DNA of 64,000 nucleotides from Siderastrea siderea. Lineage: Eukaryota; Cnidaria; Anthozoa; Scleractinia; Rhizangiidae. The stretch is taken from contig OZ034975.1 in assembly GCA_964030785.1 (NCBI GenBank), forward strand, positions 22,886,142 to 22,950,141, in the 5' to 3' direction. Position numbers and translations under genes: made by a program. Each line of letters begins with the position of its first letter. The first letter of the stretch is position 1. The notes beneath the pieces were generated by a model. It saw only the letters and a list, made by a program, of their open reading frames with translations. It ran no database searches and had not been told where the DNA came from. Of this stretch, positions 1 to 13,318 are shown in pieces.

Positions 1-141
1 GTTTTTACTTCTATAAGCGGACCGCAGAGGGAGCAAACCGCTACTACTAGGCTTTACGAACGTGTTTAACTTAGGCTATGTTGTGCTTCTTTGCCCCGTT
101 CAAGACTCGATAATTTCCCGGTCTCGTTACATTTTGTGTTT
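1..141 (-). promoter_or_regulatory. Promoter of the H1 gene lying just left of the window
   Basis: By comparison with 5514-5714, this is the distal part of an H1 promoter whose coding region is outside the window. A TATA-like TATAGAAG on the minus strand is at 8-15. The H1-box motif AAACACA (minus strand) is at 135-141, about 120 bp further upstream, which is the usual kind of spacing for H1-specific promoters. Confidence 0.7.
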
Positions 142-1050
142 TTTCAAACTGATTTCAGTTGTAGAATTAAGTACACTGCTCCATGAGGCAAACGAGTGGG
201 ACGATGAGAGTGTTTTTAACAGCCTGGAGAGCCGATAGCTCAAGTATACACAACATTCTTCAGTCATTACGCGGCATTTTGTGCAAGATCGCGCTTCGAA
301 AACCAGAAGGAAAATACAAAACTTGGCAAAAACACATTCGCGCTGGGGGGTTTCAAAACCTCATATTTTATAACTCGACCTCGTGTCTTTTTGCATTGAT
401 GGACGACTTAAAAAAGCCTTCATCCTGTCTTTCTTTTCTTGCCACGCACTTCATGAACAGACGAGAGCGCTTCAAAATAGTATTTTCGCCGATTTTTTTC
501 ATGTTGTATAGAGAACAAAGCAACTTTAAAGCATTTTCTATGTCGTGCTTGTATTACAACGTATCGCTACTTACATTTGTAGAGAAATGTCCCGTAAAAA
601 ACCATGCGTTTTGAGAAATCAAAGTTTTCAAACAGATCGCACGTGCTCACAGGCGTAACAAAGTGCTAACGATGTCGTCATGAATTATGTCTAATTCGTT
701 AGAACGCGCGTTTAATTACATGTTCTTTCGAAGGCAGCTGAGCTATTTCGAGAGTACTGCAGCGCCTAGCATTTTATTGTTAGGTGTATGACATGACACT
801 GCCCTTGTTTAAATGCGTAGTAATATTATTGCTTGTGATAATTAAAGAAAAAAAACGCAGTGTTGTTTTGTCCTAAAAGCTGCGCGCGCACAGACATGAC
901 AGCACAAAGCGCGCTCAATTTCCAGCTAAATTACTATTTCTTCTTGTTGTTTGCGCTGTTTGATCTCTCTTTCATAGATCAGACCGAGCTTATCTGAGTT
1001 GCTCGAAACCAAACTTCAGTTAAGAGACACATAAGTCACAAGTAATTGGC
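142..1050. other. H1-to-H3 intergenic spacer, no supported gene
   Basis: This is a gene-free stretch of about 0.9 kb between the H1 promoter and the H3 3' end. It is repeated almost unchanged in every unit. A 143-codon open frame (183-614) exists only in units 1-3. In units 4-12 a C-to-T change at the site equal to 261 creates TAG, so the frame is not a conserved gene. Visible small signals are a palindromic GCACGTGC E-box (639-646), a five-base-pair TTCG hairpin (690-703), and A-rich and GC-alternating patches near 845-920. No tRNA, 5S rRNA or snRNA was recognised. Confidence 0.8.
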
Positions 1051-1065
1051 CATTGACTTTTTATT
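1051..1065 (-). promoter_or_regulatory. H3 downstream processing element / poly(A)-like signal
   Basis: On the transcribed strand this reads AATAAAAAGTCAATG and starts 8 nt after the H3 stem-loop. Its position fits a U7-snRNA-binding histone downstream element. It also contains AATAAA. Closely related words follow the stem-loops of H2A, H2B and H1. The assignment is inference from position and recurrence. Confidence 0.55.
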
Positions 1066-1073
1066 CGAGTGGT

Positions 1074-1089
1074 GGCTCCTAAAGGAGCC
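1074..1089 (-). terminator. H3 mRNA 3' stem-loop
   Basis: The transcribed strand reads GGCTCCTTTAGGAGCC, a perfect six-base-pair stem with a TTTA loop, 29 bases after the stop codon. This is the SLBP-binding histone 3' hairpin. The loop-closing pair is C-G, where the animal consensus has U-A. Confidence 0.95.
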
Positions 1090-1118
1090 GTTTGTTGTGG
1101 TGCTCTCGGATGATTGAC

Positions 1119-2172
<1,054 letters not shown>

Positions 2173-2205
2173 AGCGTTCCATAGCTACAAGTCTACAAAA
2201 CAAAC

Positions 2206-2221
2206 GGCTCTTTTAGGAGCC
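2206..2221 (+). terminator. H4 mRNA 3' stem-loop
   Basis: GGCTCTTTTAGGAGCC folds into a six-base-pair stem with a TTTA loop. The closing pair is U-G. H2A and H2B carry the identical 16-mer. H3 and H1 carry the C-G version. Confidence 0.95.
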
Positions 2222-2231
2222 AACAACTCAC

Positions 2232-2257
2232 GCAAAAGTTGTGACCAATAAAGTGCT
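2232..2257 (+). promoter_or_regulatory. H4 downstream processing element / poly(A)-like signal
   Basis: Two overlapping candidates occur: GCAAAAGTTGTG, about 10 nt after the hairpin, and CCAATAAAGTG a little further on, with a canonical AATAAA at 2247-2252. This is the most divergent member of the set of 3' elements found after all five genes. Confidence 0.45.
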
Positions 2258-3076
2258 TATCTCCAAACCGATTTCGCGCACAGACATACAGACAGTTTCG
2301 TAACCTTGAAATACACACCACATTCACTCACCTTAGATAAACAAACACAGCGAAACCGTAATAGGGATTACAGCGAAATAGAAACAAACAAACAAACGAA
2401 CAAACAAACACGACGACCATTAAAAATAAACAAACAACAACGATACATTACGTAATGGCATGAGAACATAAAATTGGTGAGGGTGGTTTTCAGCTAAGCA
2501 CTGGATTATTTTTAACTGCTTGCGTGAACAAAACTTTCTTTACGCGTAGTGCGGATAAAAAGTACATTTCAGCCGCGCTAAAAGGGTTTTAGCCTTTATG
2601 ACTGCTGTCACTTTTACCAGGTCAATTTATCAGTGGATAATCGACTCAGTCTATTCTTTCAAGAATCAAGCCAACATTTTCTTCTTTTGCAGGAATTTAT
2701 TCCAGCCCGATGATTATCTCGTGCATTACCCAAATCAAATGTCCGCTGGCGTCTACGCGTGTCTTCGGAAGTTCATTCCCAGCGGTTCAATATCAAGCAC
2801 AGTAAGTGTCAAACTTTTACTTAAGTAATTTTTTTAAATCAATTTGTTTCATTGCCTTGCCAAACATGCACAGTTTCAAGTTTACCATGCACGCGATCAA
2901 CATCGCAGTCGCAGCGCTGCGCAATTAAGGGACTTTTTATGCTTGTTAGTTTTCAGAAAGCGCACACTTTACGCAAATAGGGAGTGTTATTCGTTGCAAA
3001 CTAGAAATTATAAAACGATAAATGTGCTCCTTTGAAATTACATCTTTTGCTAGACATGAATTATTTGCTGATTGGC
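2258..3076. other. H4-H2A convergent spacer with AAAC repeats and an exon-like block
   Basis: Spacer between two convergent genes. It holds an (AAAC)n tract at about 2382-2410 with a second patch near 2427-2437. A 12-bp palindrome CATTACGTAATG lies at 2446-2457. An exon-like block at 2693-2801 is flanked by a pyrimidine-rich acceptor ending TTTTGCAG and a donor GTAAGT. The surrounding 76-codon open frame (2598-2828) is preserved in every unit, but I recognise no protein family in it. Confidence 0.6.
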
Positions 3077-3090
3077 CATGACTTTATTTG
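3077..3090 (-). promoter_or_regulatory. H2A downstream processing element / poly(A)-like signal
   Basis: The transcribed strand reads CAAATAAAGTCATG, beginning 9 nt after the hairpin and then running into GGCCAAT. The H3 3' flank has the same GTCAATGGCCAAT continuation, so these two genes share an extended 3' module. Confidence 0.55.
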
Positions 3091-3099
3091 ATATTTGGT

Positions 3100-3115
3100 G
3101 GCTCCTAAAAGAGCC
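3100..3115 (-). terminator. H2A mRNA 3' stem-loop
   Basis: The transcribed strand reads GGCTCTTTTAGGAGCC, identical to the H4 and H2B hairpins, 29 bases after the stop codon. Confidence 0.95.
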
Positions 3116-3144
3116 GTTTTTGTTTTCTGTGGTAAGCCTGTAGC

Positions 3145-3859
<715 letters not shown>

Positions 3860-4243
3860 ATGGCACCGAAAGTACCGGCCGCGAAAAAGGGTGAGAAGAG
3901 AGCGGGCAAGGCTAAGTCCGGGACGGCTGATGGTTCAGGCAAGAACAAGAAGCGGACTAGGAGAAAGGAGAGCTATGCGATCTACATCTACAAGGTCTTG
4001 AAGCAGGTGCACCCTGACACGGGCATCTCCAGCAAAGCCATGGGCATCATGAACTCCTTCGTGAACGACATCTTCGAGCGCATCGCCACGGAATCTTCCC
4101 GCCTGGCCCACTACAACAAGAAATCCACCATTAGTTCCCGCGAGATCCAAACCGCCATCAGACTGCTTCTGCCCGGAGAATTGGCAAAGCACGCCGTCAG
4201 CGAGGGTACCAAGGCCGTAACGAAGTTTACCAGCAGCAAGTGA
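3860..4243 (+). CDS. H2B: Histone H2B, unit 1
   Basis: Core histone partner of H2A; 127 codons, no intron. The basic N-tail is [21 protein letters not shown] and lacks the SPKK repeats of sperm H2Bs. A basic repression-like patch KKRTRRKES (30-38) precedes the fold, which starts at [15 protein letters not shown]. The C-terminal helix ends [10 protein letters not shown]122 matches the conserved ubiquitinated lysine, and the next residue is Phe where most animals have Tyr. Third codon positions are strongly G/C, unlike the neighbouring H4 and H3 genes. The stem-loop is 29 bases after the stop codon. Confidence 0.99.
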   Translation: MAPKVPAAKKGEKRAGKAKSGTADGSGKNKKRTRRKESYAIYIYKVLKQVHPDTGISSKAMGIMNSFVNDIFERIATESSRLAHYNKKSTISSREIQTAIRLLLPGELAKHAVSEGTKAVTKFTSSK

Positions 4244-4272
4244 GCTAGTCGCTCTTGCTGAAACAAACCAAC

Positions 4273-4288
4273 GGCTCTTTTAGGAGCC
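4273..4288 (+). terminator. H2B mRNA 3' stem-loop
   Basis: GGCTCTTTTAGGAGCC: six-base-pair stem, TTTA loop, U-G closing pair. Confidence 0.95.
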
Positions 4289-4298
4289 ACTAAATGTC

Positions 4299-4311
4299 GT
4301 ATAAAGCAATG
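4299..4311 (+). promoter_or_regulatory. H2B downstream processing element
   Basis: GTATAAAGCAATG starts 10 nt after the hairpin. It shares AAAGCAATG with the H1 element and AAAG-CAATG with H3, but has TATAAA instead of AATAAA. It is called by position and similarity. Confidence 0.5.
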
Positions 4312-4488
4312 TCCAACAATACTATCAAAACCCCTAACCCGCTATAAAGTAGGCAGACGCTCACAAACGAAAAAAATCTTAGTTGCTCCAGCTTTTCCGC
4401 GAACATTGAATCGCGACGAACAAAACAGCAATAATTGTAATTCCCGATATAGATATAACTGTGCATTACCCATACACACGATACCACG

Positions 4489-4521
4489 GTGTGTTTGTGT
4501 GTGTGTGTTTGTGTGTGTGTT

Positions 4522-4567
<46 letters not shown>

Positions 4568-4650
4568 TGTGTGTGTTTGGTTTGTTTGGTTTGTTTGGTT
4601 TGGTTTGACTTTTGTATTGTTTGTTTGTGTGTTTTGTTTTGTTTTTTTTC
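4489..4650. repeat. GT / GTTT microsatellite, unit 1
   Basis: Compound simple repeat in the H2B-H1 convergent spacer: GT runs broken by TTTG, a longest pure run of (GT)15 at 4535-4564, then GGTTT/GTTT units and a T-rich end. The pure run is 15, 14 or 13 repeats in different units, and this alone explains the unit lengths 5573, 5571 and 5569. The remaining spacer (4651-4899) shows no gene. Confidence 0.95.
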
Positions 4651-4899
4651 TTGTGGTGCATTAAGTTCACTGATTTGCGAGCAACAGCGATATTACAGAA
4701 ATTATTGACCTGCCTCCACTGGCCGTAAAACTACGCGTACTCTTTTTATTTCCCTCTAAGCATTTGGTATCTCTGGTCTGTCTGTGATATCCAGACAATT
4801 AAATTAGCCGCTCTAGTTTCCGATATGATTCGGTATGGGTGGGCAATGGTACACGAAAAGGGAGGGGTGTGCTATTGTGTCAAATCATTGAAGGCTGAT

Positions 4900-4917
4900 C
4901 ATTGCTTTTCTTTATTT
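4900..4917 (-). promoter_or_regulatory. H1 downstream processing element / poly(A)-like signal
   Basis: The transcribed strand reads AAATAAAGAAAAGCAATG, beginning 3 nt after the hairpin. It contains AATAAA and the AAAAGCAATG core. The purine run AAAGAAAAG also resembles classical sea-urchin-type downstream elements. Confidence 0.55.
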
Positions 4918-4920
4918 GGT

Positions 4921-4936
4921 GGCTCCTAAAGGAGCC
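4921..4936 (-). terminator. H1 mRNA 3' stem-loop
   Basis: The transcribed strand reads GGCTCCTTTAGGAGCC, the same C-G-closed hairpin as H3, 22 bases after the stop codon. Confidence 0.95.
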
Positions 4937-4958
4937 GTTTTGTTAAAGTGGTGCGTGT

Positions 4959-5513
4959 TCACTTCTTGCTAACTTTCTTGGCTGCCGGCTTTCTAGTAGG
5001 CGCCTTTGTGTTCTCCTTCGACTTCTTTGCTGACGGCTTCTTGGCTGTGCTGTTCTTTGGGACTGAAGCTCTCTGCTTTGTGGTGGATTTCTTCTCTTTC
5101 TTGGCAGGCTTAGGCTTAGCAGCGGGCTTTTTCTTTACCGGGGATATTTTAGCCGCTGGTGTTTTGGTCTTCTTTTCTGACTTAGCAGCGGCGGGCTTCT
5201 TCTTTGCCGGGACTGGCTTTTTCGCTGCTTTCTTCTCCTCCTCCTTGTTGACCTTGAAGGATCCCGAGGCTCCCACGCCTTTCGTGTGAATGAATTTCCC
5301 ACTGACCTCGCCCCGTTTTAGAGCTTGCTTGATGTACTGGTGTGCCCTATCTCCCACTTTGTAGTTGGACTTGATGTACTTTTCGATGGCTTGAAGCGAC
5401 GAGCCGTTTCTCTCCTTAAGAGCGACAATGGCAGCCTTGATCATTTCGGTATATTTGGGATGTTCGACAGGCTTTTTAGCGCCTTCCTTTTTCTTTCCGC
5501 TGTTGTCAGACAT
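4959..5513 (-). CDS. H1: Linker histone H1, unit 1
   Basis: Linker histone that binds the nucleosome dyad and linker DNA; 184 codons, no intron. A short Lys-rich head (1-16) precedes the winged-helix globular domain, roughly 17-90, with the recognisable segments [36 protein letters not shown] and [11 protein letters not shown]. The tail (91-184) is Lys/Ala/Pro rich. One S-P-x-K site at S124 (SPVK) is a candidate for cyclin-dependent kinase. It has its own promoter and converges on H2B across the microsatellite spacer. The presence of a stem-loop indicates a replication-dependent H1, not an H1.0-type replacement form. Confidence 0.98.
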   Translation of the reverse strand: MSDNSGKKKEGAKKPVEHPKYTEMIKAAIVALKERNGSSLQAIEKYIKSNYKVGDRAHQYIKQALKRGEVSGKFIHTKGVGASGSFKVNKEEEKKAAKKPVPAKKKPAAAKSEKKTKTPAAKISPVKKKPAAKPKPAKKEKKSTTKQRASVPKNSTAKKPSAKKSKENTKAPTRKPAAKKVSKK

Positions 5514-5714
5514 TCTATTAAACTTCTGTCAACTCCGTTCGCTTTGCGAGATGTCGATTGTCTGCGTTGTAAAGTTTTTACTTCTATAAGCGGACCGCAG
5601 AGGGAGCAAACCGCTACTACTAGGCTTTACGAACGTGTTTAACTTAGGCTATGTTGTGCTTCTTTGCCCCGTTCAAGACTCGATAATTTCCCGGTCTCGT
5701 TACATTTTGTGTTT
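5514..5714 (-). promoter_or_regulatory. H1 promoter, unit 1
   Basis: Read on the minus strand, a TATAGAAG TATA-like word lies at 5581-5588, about 70 bp before the ATG. The H1-box AAACACA lies at 5708-5714, about 120 bp further upstream. I see no CCAAT box between them. The segment crosses the arbitrary unit boundary at 5574. Confidence 0.7.
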
Positions 5715-6691
5715 TTTCAAACTGATTTCAGTTGTAGAATTAAGTACACTGCTCCATGAGGCAAACGAGTGGGACGATGAGAGTGTTTTTAACAGCCTGG
5801 AGAGCCGATAGCTCAAGTATACACAACATTCTTCAGTCATTACGCGGCATTTTGTGCAAGATCGCGCTTCGAAAACCAGAAGGAAAATACAAAACTTGGC
5901 AAAAACACATTCGCGCTGGGGGGTTTCAAAACCTCATATTTTATAACTCGACCTCGTGTCTTTTTGCATTGATGGACGACTTAAAAAAGCCTTCATCCTG
6001 TCTTTCTTTTCTTGCCACGCACTTCATGAACAGACGAGAGCGCTTCAAAATAGTATTTTCGCCGATTTTTTTCATGTTGTATAGAGAACAAAGCAACTTT
6101 AAAGCATTTTCTATGTCGTGCTTGTATTACAACGTATCGCTACTTACATTTGTAGAGAAATGTCCCGTAAAAAACCATGCGTTTTGAGAAATCAAAGTTT
6201 TCAAACAGATCGCACGTGCTCACAGGCGTAACAAAGTGCTAACGATGTCGTCATGAATTATGTCTAATTCGTTAGAACGCGCGTTTAATTACATGTTCTT
6301 TCGAAGGCAGCTGAGCTATTTCGAGAGTACTGCAGCGCCTAGCATTTTATTGTTAGGTGTATGACATGACACTGCCCTTGTTTAAATGCGTAGTAATATT
6401 ATTGCTTGTGATAATTAAAGAAAAAAAAAGCAGTGTTGTTTTGTCCTAAAAGCTGCGCGCGCACAGACATGACAGCACAAAGCGCGCTCAATTTCCAGCT
6501 AAATTACTATTTCTTCTTGTTGTTTGCGCTGTTTGATCTCTCTTTCATAGATCAGACCGAGCTTATCTGAGTTGCTCGAAACCAAACTTCAGTTAAGAGA
6601 CACATAAGTCACAAGTAATTGGCCATTGACTTTTTATTCGAGTGGTGGCTCCTAAAGGAGCCGTTTGTTGTGGTGCTCTCGGATGATTGAC

Positions 6692-7240
<549 letters not shown>

Positions 7241-7352
7241 TTAGATGTATTTATTTCATTAAAACATTCCGAGACCGCCCTACAAAAAATTTGCATTTGC
7301 TTTGTTTATCTGTATATATTGCGAAAAAAAAGGCATGTTTCCTGAGAGGTAA

Positions 7353-7745
<393 letters not shown>

Positions 7746-8717
7746 AGCGTTCCATAGCTACAAGTCTACAAAACAAACGGCTCTTTTAGGAGCCAACAAC
7801 TCACGCAAAAGTTGTGACCAATAAAGTGCTTATCTCCAAACCGATTTCGCGCACAGACATACAGACAGTTTCGTAACCTTGAAATACACACCACATTCAC
7901 TCACCTTAGATAAACAAACACAGCGAAACCGTAATAGGGATTACAGCGAAATAGAAACAAACAAACAAACGAACAAACAAACACGACGACCATTAAAAAT
8001 AAACAAACAACAACGATACATTACGTAATGGCATGAGAACATAAAATTGGTGAGGGTGGTTTTCAGCTAAGCACTGGATTATTTTTAACTGCTTGCGTGA
8101 ACAAAACTTTCTTTACGCGTAGTGCGGATAAAAAGTACATTTCAGCCGCGCTAAAAGGGTTTTAGCCTTTATGACTGCTGTCACTTTTACCAGGTCAATT
8201 TATCAGTGGATAATCGACTCAGTCTATTCTTTCAAGAATCAAGCCAACATTTTCTTCTTTTGCAGGAATTTATTCCAGCCCGATGATTATCTCGTGCATT
8301 ACCCAAATCAAATGTCCGCTGGCGTCTACGCGTGTCTTCGGAAGTTCATTCCCAGCGGTTCAATATCAAGCACAGTAAGTGTCAAACTTTTACTTAAGTA
8401 ATTTTTTTAAATCAATTTGTTTCATTGCCTTGCCAAACATGCACAGTTTCAAGTTTACCATGCACGCGATCAACATCGCAGTCGCAGCGCTGCGCAATTA
8501 AGGGACTTTTTATGCTTGTTAGTTTTCAGAAAGCGCACACTTTACGCAAATAGGGAGTGTTATTCGTTGCAAACTAGAAATTATAAAACGATAAATGTGC
8601 TCCTTTGAAATTACATCTTTTGCTAGACATGAATTATTTGCTGATTGGCCATGACTTTATTTGATATTTGGTGGCTCCTAAAAGAGCCGTTTTTGTTTTC
8701 TGTGGTAAGCCTGTAGC

Positions 8718-9122
<405 letters not shown>

Positions 9123-9432
9123 TCAATGTGTCCGCTAAAATCTATGAACCCCAAATTTATTTTGCTTGTGCTGTCTTTCGCGGATCAAAACGCACCAATC
9201 AAGACGCGACCGTAGCTTCACAAAAGATATGCAAACTACCTTTGTTTTCGATTTTTTTCTTTAAGCGGCATCGGACTTTTTAACTAATAACCAATCGGTA
9301 AAAAGCACGGCAATTGTGATCCGCATACTAATTAATCCTATTGAATTTGTTGACATAAATAGAAATTGCGCTAGCCTGAGTTATCGAAGCTGATTTCGAG
9401 AATCAAAGCGAATAATCCATAACTGAGAACTC

Positions 9433-9816
9433 ATGGCACCGAAAGTACCGGCCGCGAAAAAGGGTGAGAAGAGAGCGGGCAAGGCTAAGTCCGGGACGGC
9501 TGATGGTTCAGGCAAGAACAAGAAGCGGACTAGGAGAAAGGAGAGCTATGCGATCTACATCTACAAGGTCTTGAAGCAGGTGCACCCTGACACGGGCATC
9601 TCCAGCAAAGCCATGGGCATCATGAACTCCTTCGTGAACGACATCTTCGAGCGCATCGCCACGGAATCTTCCCGCCTGGCCCACTACAACAAGAAATCCA
9701 CCATTAGTTCCCGCGAGATCCAAACCGCCATCAGACTGCTTCTGCCCGGAGAATTGGCAAAGCACGCCGTCAGCGAGGGTACCAAGGCCGTAACGAAGTT
9801 TACCAGCAGCAAGTGA
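9433..9816 (+). CDS. H2B: Histone H2B, unit 2
   Basis: Protein identical to the unit 1 H2B. Stem-loop at 9846-9861, followed by the (GT)15 microsatellite. Confidence 0.99.
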   Translation: MAPKVPAAKKGEKRAGKAKSGTADGSGKNKKRTRRKESYAIYIYKVLKQVHPDTGISSKAMGIMNSFVNDIFERIATESSRLAHYNKKSTISSREIQTAIRLLLPGELAKHAVSEGTKAVTKFTSSK

Positions 9817-10094
9817 GCTAGTCGCTCTTGCTGAAACAAACCAACGGCTCTTTTAGGAGCCACTAAATGTCGTATAAAGCAATGTCCAACAATACTATCA
9901 AAACCCCTAACCCGCTATAAAGTAGGCAGACGCTCACAAACGAAAAAAATCTTAGTTGCTCCAGCTTTTCCGCGAACATTGAATCGCGACGAACAAAACA
10001 GCAATAATTGTAATTCCCGATATAGATATAACTGTGCATTACCCATACACACGATACCACGGTGTGTTTGTGTGTGTGTGTTTGTGTGTGTGTT

Positions 10095-10140
<46 letters not shown>

Positions 10141-10531
10141 TGTGTGTGTTTGGTTTGTTTGGTTTGTTTGGTTTGGTTTGACTTTTGTATTGTTTGTTTG
10201 TGTGTTTTGTTTTGTTTTTTTTCTTGTGGTGCATTAAGTTCACTGATTTGCGAGCAACAGCGATATTACAGAAATTATTGACCTGCCTCCACTGGCCGTA
10301 AAACTACGCGTACTCTTTTTATTTCCCTCTAAGCATTTGGTATCTCTGGTCTGTCTGTGATATCCAGACAATTAAATTAGCCGCTCTAGTTTCCGATATG
10401 ATTCGGTATGGGTGGGCAATGGTACACGAAAAGGGAGGGGTGTGCTATTGTGTCAAATCATTGAAGGCTGATCATTGCTTTTCTTTATTTGGTGGCTCCT
10501 AAAGGAGCCGTTTTGTTAAAGTGGTGCGTGT

Positions 10532-11086
10532 TCACTTCTTGCTAACTTTCTTGGCTGCCGGCTTTCTAGTAGGCGCCTTTGTGTTCTCCTTCGACTTCTT
10601 TGCTGACGGCTTCTTGGCTGTGCTGTTCTTTGGGACTGAAGCTCTCTGCTTTGTGGTGGATTTCTTCTCTTTCTTGGCAGGCTTAGGCTTAGCAGCGGGC
10701 TTTTTCTTTACCGGGGATATTTTAGCCGCTGGTGTTTTGGTCTTCTTTTCTGACTTAGCAGCGGCGGGCTTCTTCTTTGCCGGGACTGGCTTTTTCGCTG
10801 CTTTCTTCTCCTCCTCCTTGTTGACCTTGAAGGATCCCGAGGCTCCCACGCCTTTCGTGTGAATGAATTTCCCACTGACCTCGCCCCGTTTTAGAGCTTG
10901 CTTGATGTACTGGTGTGCCCTATCTCCCACTTTGTAGTTGGACTTGATGTACTTTTCGATGGCTTGAAGCGACGAGCCGTTTCTCTCCTTAAGAGCGACA
11001 ATGGCAGCCTTGATCATTTCGGTATATTTGGGATGTTCGACAGGCTTTTTAGCGCCTTCCTTTTTCTTTCCGCTGTTGTCAGACAT
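10532..11086 (-). CDS. H1: Linker histone H1, unit 2
   Basis: Protein identical to the unit 1 H1. Its promoter lies at 11087-11287; stem-loop at 10494-10509. Confidence 0.98.
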   Translation of the reverse strand: MSDNSGKKKEGAKKPVEHPKYTEMIKAAIVALKERNGSSLQAIEKYIKSNYKVGDRAHQYIKQALKRGEVSGKFIHTKGVGASGSFKVNKEEEKKAAKKPVPAKKKPAAAKSEKKTKTPAAKISPVKKKPAAKPKPAKKEKKSTTKQRASVPKNSTAKKPSAKKSKENTKAPTRKPAAKKVSKK

Positions 11087-12264
11087 TCTATTAAACTTCT
11101 GTCAACTCCGTTCGCTTTGCGAGATGTCGATTGTCTGCGTTGTAAAGTTTTTACTTCTATAAGCGGACCGCAGAGGGAGCAAACCGCTACTACTAGGCTT
11201 TACGAACGTGTTTAACTTAGGCTATGTTGTGCTTCTTTGCCCCGTTCAAGACTCGATAATTTCCCGGTCTCGTTACATTTTGTGTTTTTTCAAACTGATT
11301 TCAGTTGTAGAATTAAGTACACTGCTCCATGAGGCAAACGAGTGGGACGATGAGAGTGTTTTTAACAGCCTGGAGAGCCGATAGCTCAAGTATACACAAC
11401 ATTCTTCAGTCATTACGCGGCATTTTGTGCAAGATCGCGCTTCGAAAACCAGAAGGAAAATACAAAACTTGGCAAAAACACATTCGCGCTGGGGGGTTTC
11501 AAAACCTCATATTTTATAACTCGACCTCGTGTCTTTTTGCATTGATGGACGACTTAAAAAAGCCTTCATCCTGTCTTTCTTTTCTTGCCACGCACTTCAT
11601 GAACAGACGAGAGCGCTTCAAAATAGTATTTTCGCCGATTTTTTTCATGTTGTATAGAGAACAAAGCAACTTTAAAGCATTTTCTATGTCGTGCTTGTAT
11701 TACAACGTATCGCTACTTACATTTGTAGAGAAATGTCCCGTAAAAAACCATGCGTTTTGAGAAATCAAAGTTTTCAAACAGATCGCACGTGCTCACAGGC
11801 GTAACAAAGTGCTAACGATGTCGTCATGAATTATGTCTAATTCGTTAGAACGCGCGTTTAATTACATGTTCTTTCGAAGGCAGCTGAGCTATTTCGAGAG
11901 TACTGCAGCGCCTAGCATTTTATTGTTAGGTGTATGACATGACACTGCCCTTGTTTAAATGCGTAGTAATATTATTGCTTGTGATAATTAAAGAAAAAAA
12001 AAGCAGTGTTGTTTTGTCCTAAAAGCTGCGCGCGCACAGACATGACAGCACAAAGCGCGCTCAATTTCCAGCTAAATTACTATTTCTTCTTGTTGTTTGC
12101 GCTGTTTGATCTCTCTTTCATAGATCAGACCGAGCTTATCTGAGTTGCTCGAAACCAAACTTCAGTTAAGAGACACATAAGTCACAAGTAATTGGCCATT
12201 GACTTTTTATTCGAGTGGTGGCTCCTAAAGGAGCCGTTTGTTGTGGTGCTCTCGGATGATTGAC

Positions 12265-12813
<549 letters not shown>

Positions 12814-12925
12814 TTAGATGTATTTATTTCATTAAAACATTCCGAGACCGCCCTACAAAAAATTTGCATTTGCTTTGTTTATCTGTATATATTGCGAAAA
12901 AAAAGGCATGTTTCCTGAGAGGTAA

Positions 12926-13318
<393 letters not shown>

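Noticed and set aside
183..614. 143-codon open frame in the H1-H3 spacer as a sixth gene
   Set aside because: In units 4-12 the site equal to position 261 is T and makes TAG. There is no recognisable family, and nothing at the start codon or nearby supports a gene.
660..720. Possible U7-like snRNA: an AATTATGTCTAATT stretch resembling a U7 Sm site, followed by a small TTCG hairpin (690-703)
   Set aside because: The Sm match is imperfect, the hairpin has only five pairs and is not GC-rich, and upstream sequence does not complement the downstream elements of these genes.
142..1050. 5S rRNA or tRNA gene linked to the histone repeat, as known in some animals
   Set aside because: I read both strands of the spacer for 5S-like or tRNA-like internal control sequences and saw none convincing.
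2844..3035. 63-codon frame to the right of the exon-like block as a second exon or gene
   Set aside because: It has no ATG start and no recognisable family. Only a weak acceptor-like TTTTCAG near 2950 supports it.
4290..4708. Cys/Val- and Thr/His-rich open frames across the GT microsatellite
   Set aside because: They are translations of (GT)n/(CA)n whose frame and end shift with repeat number between units.
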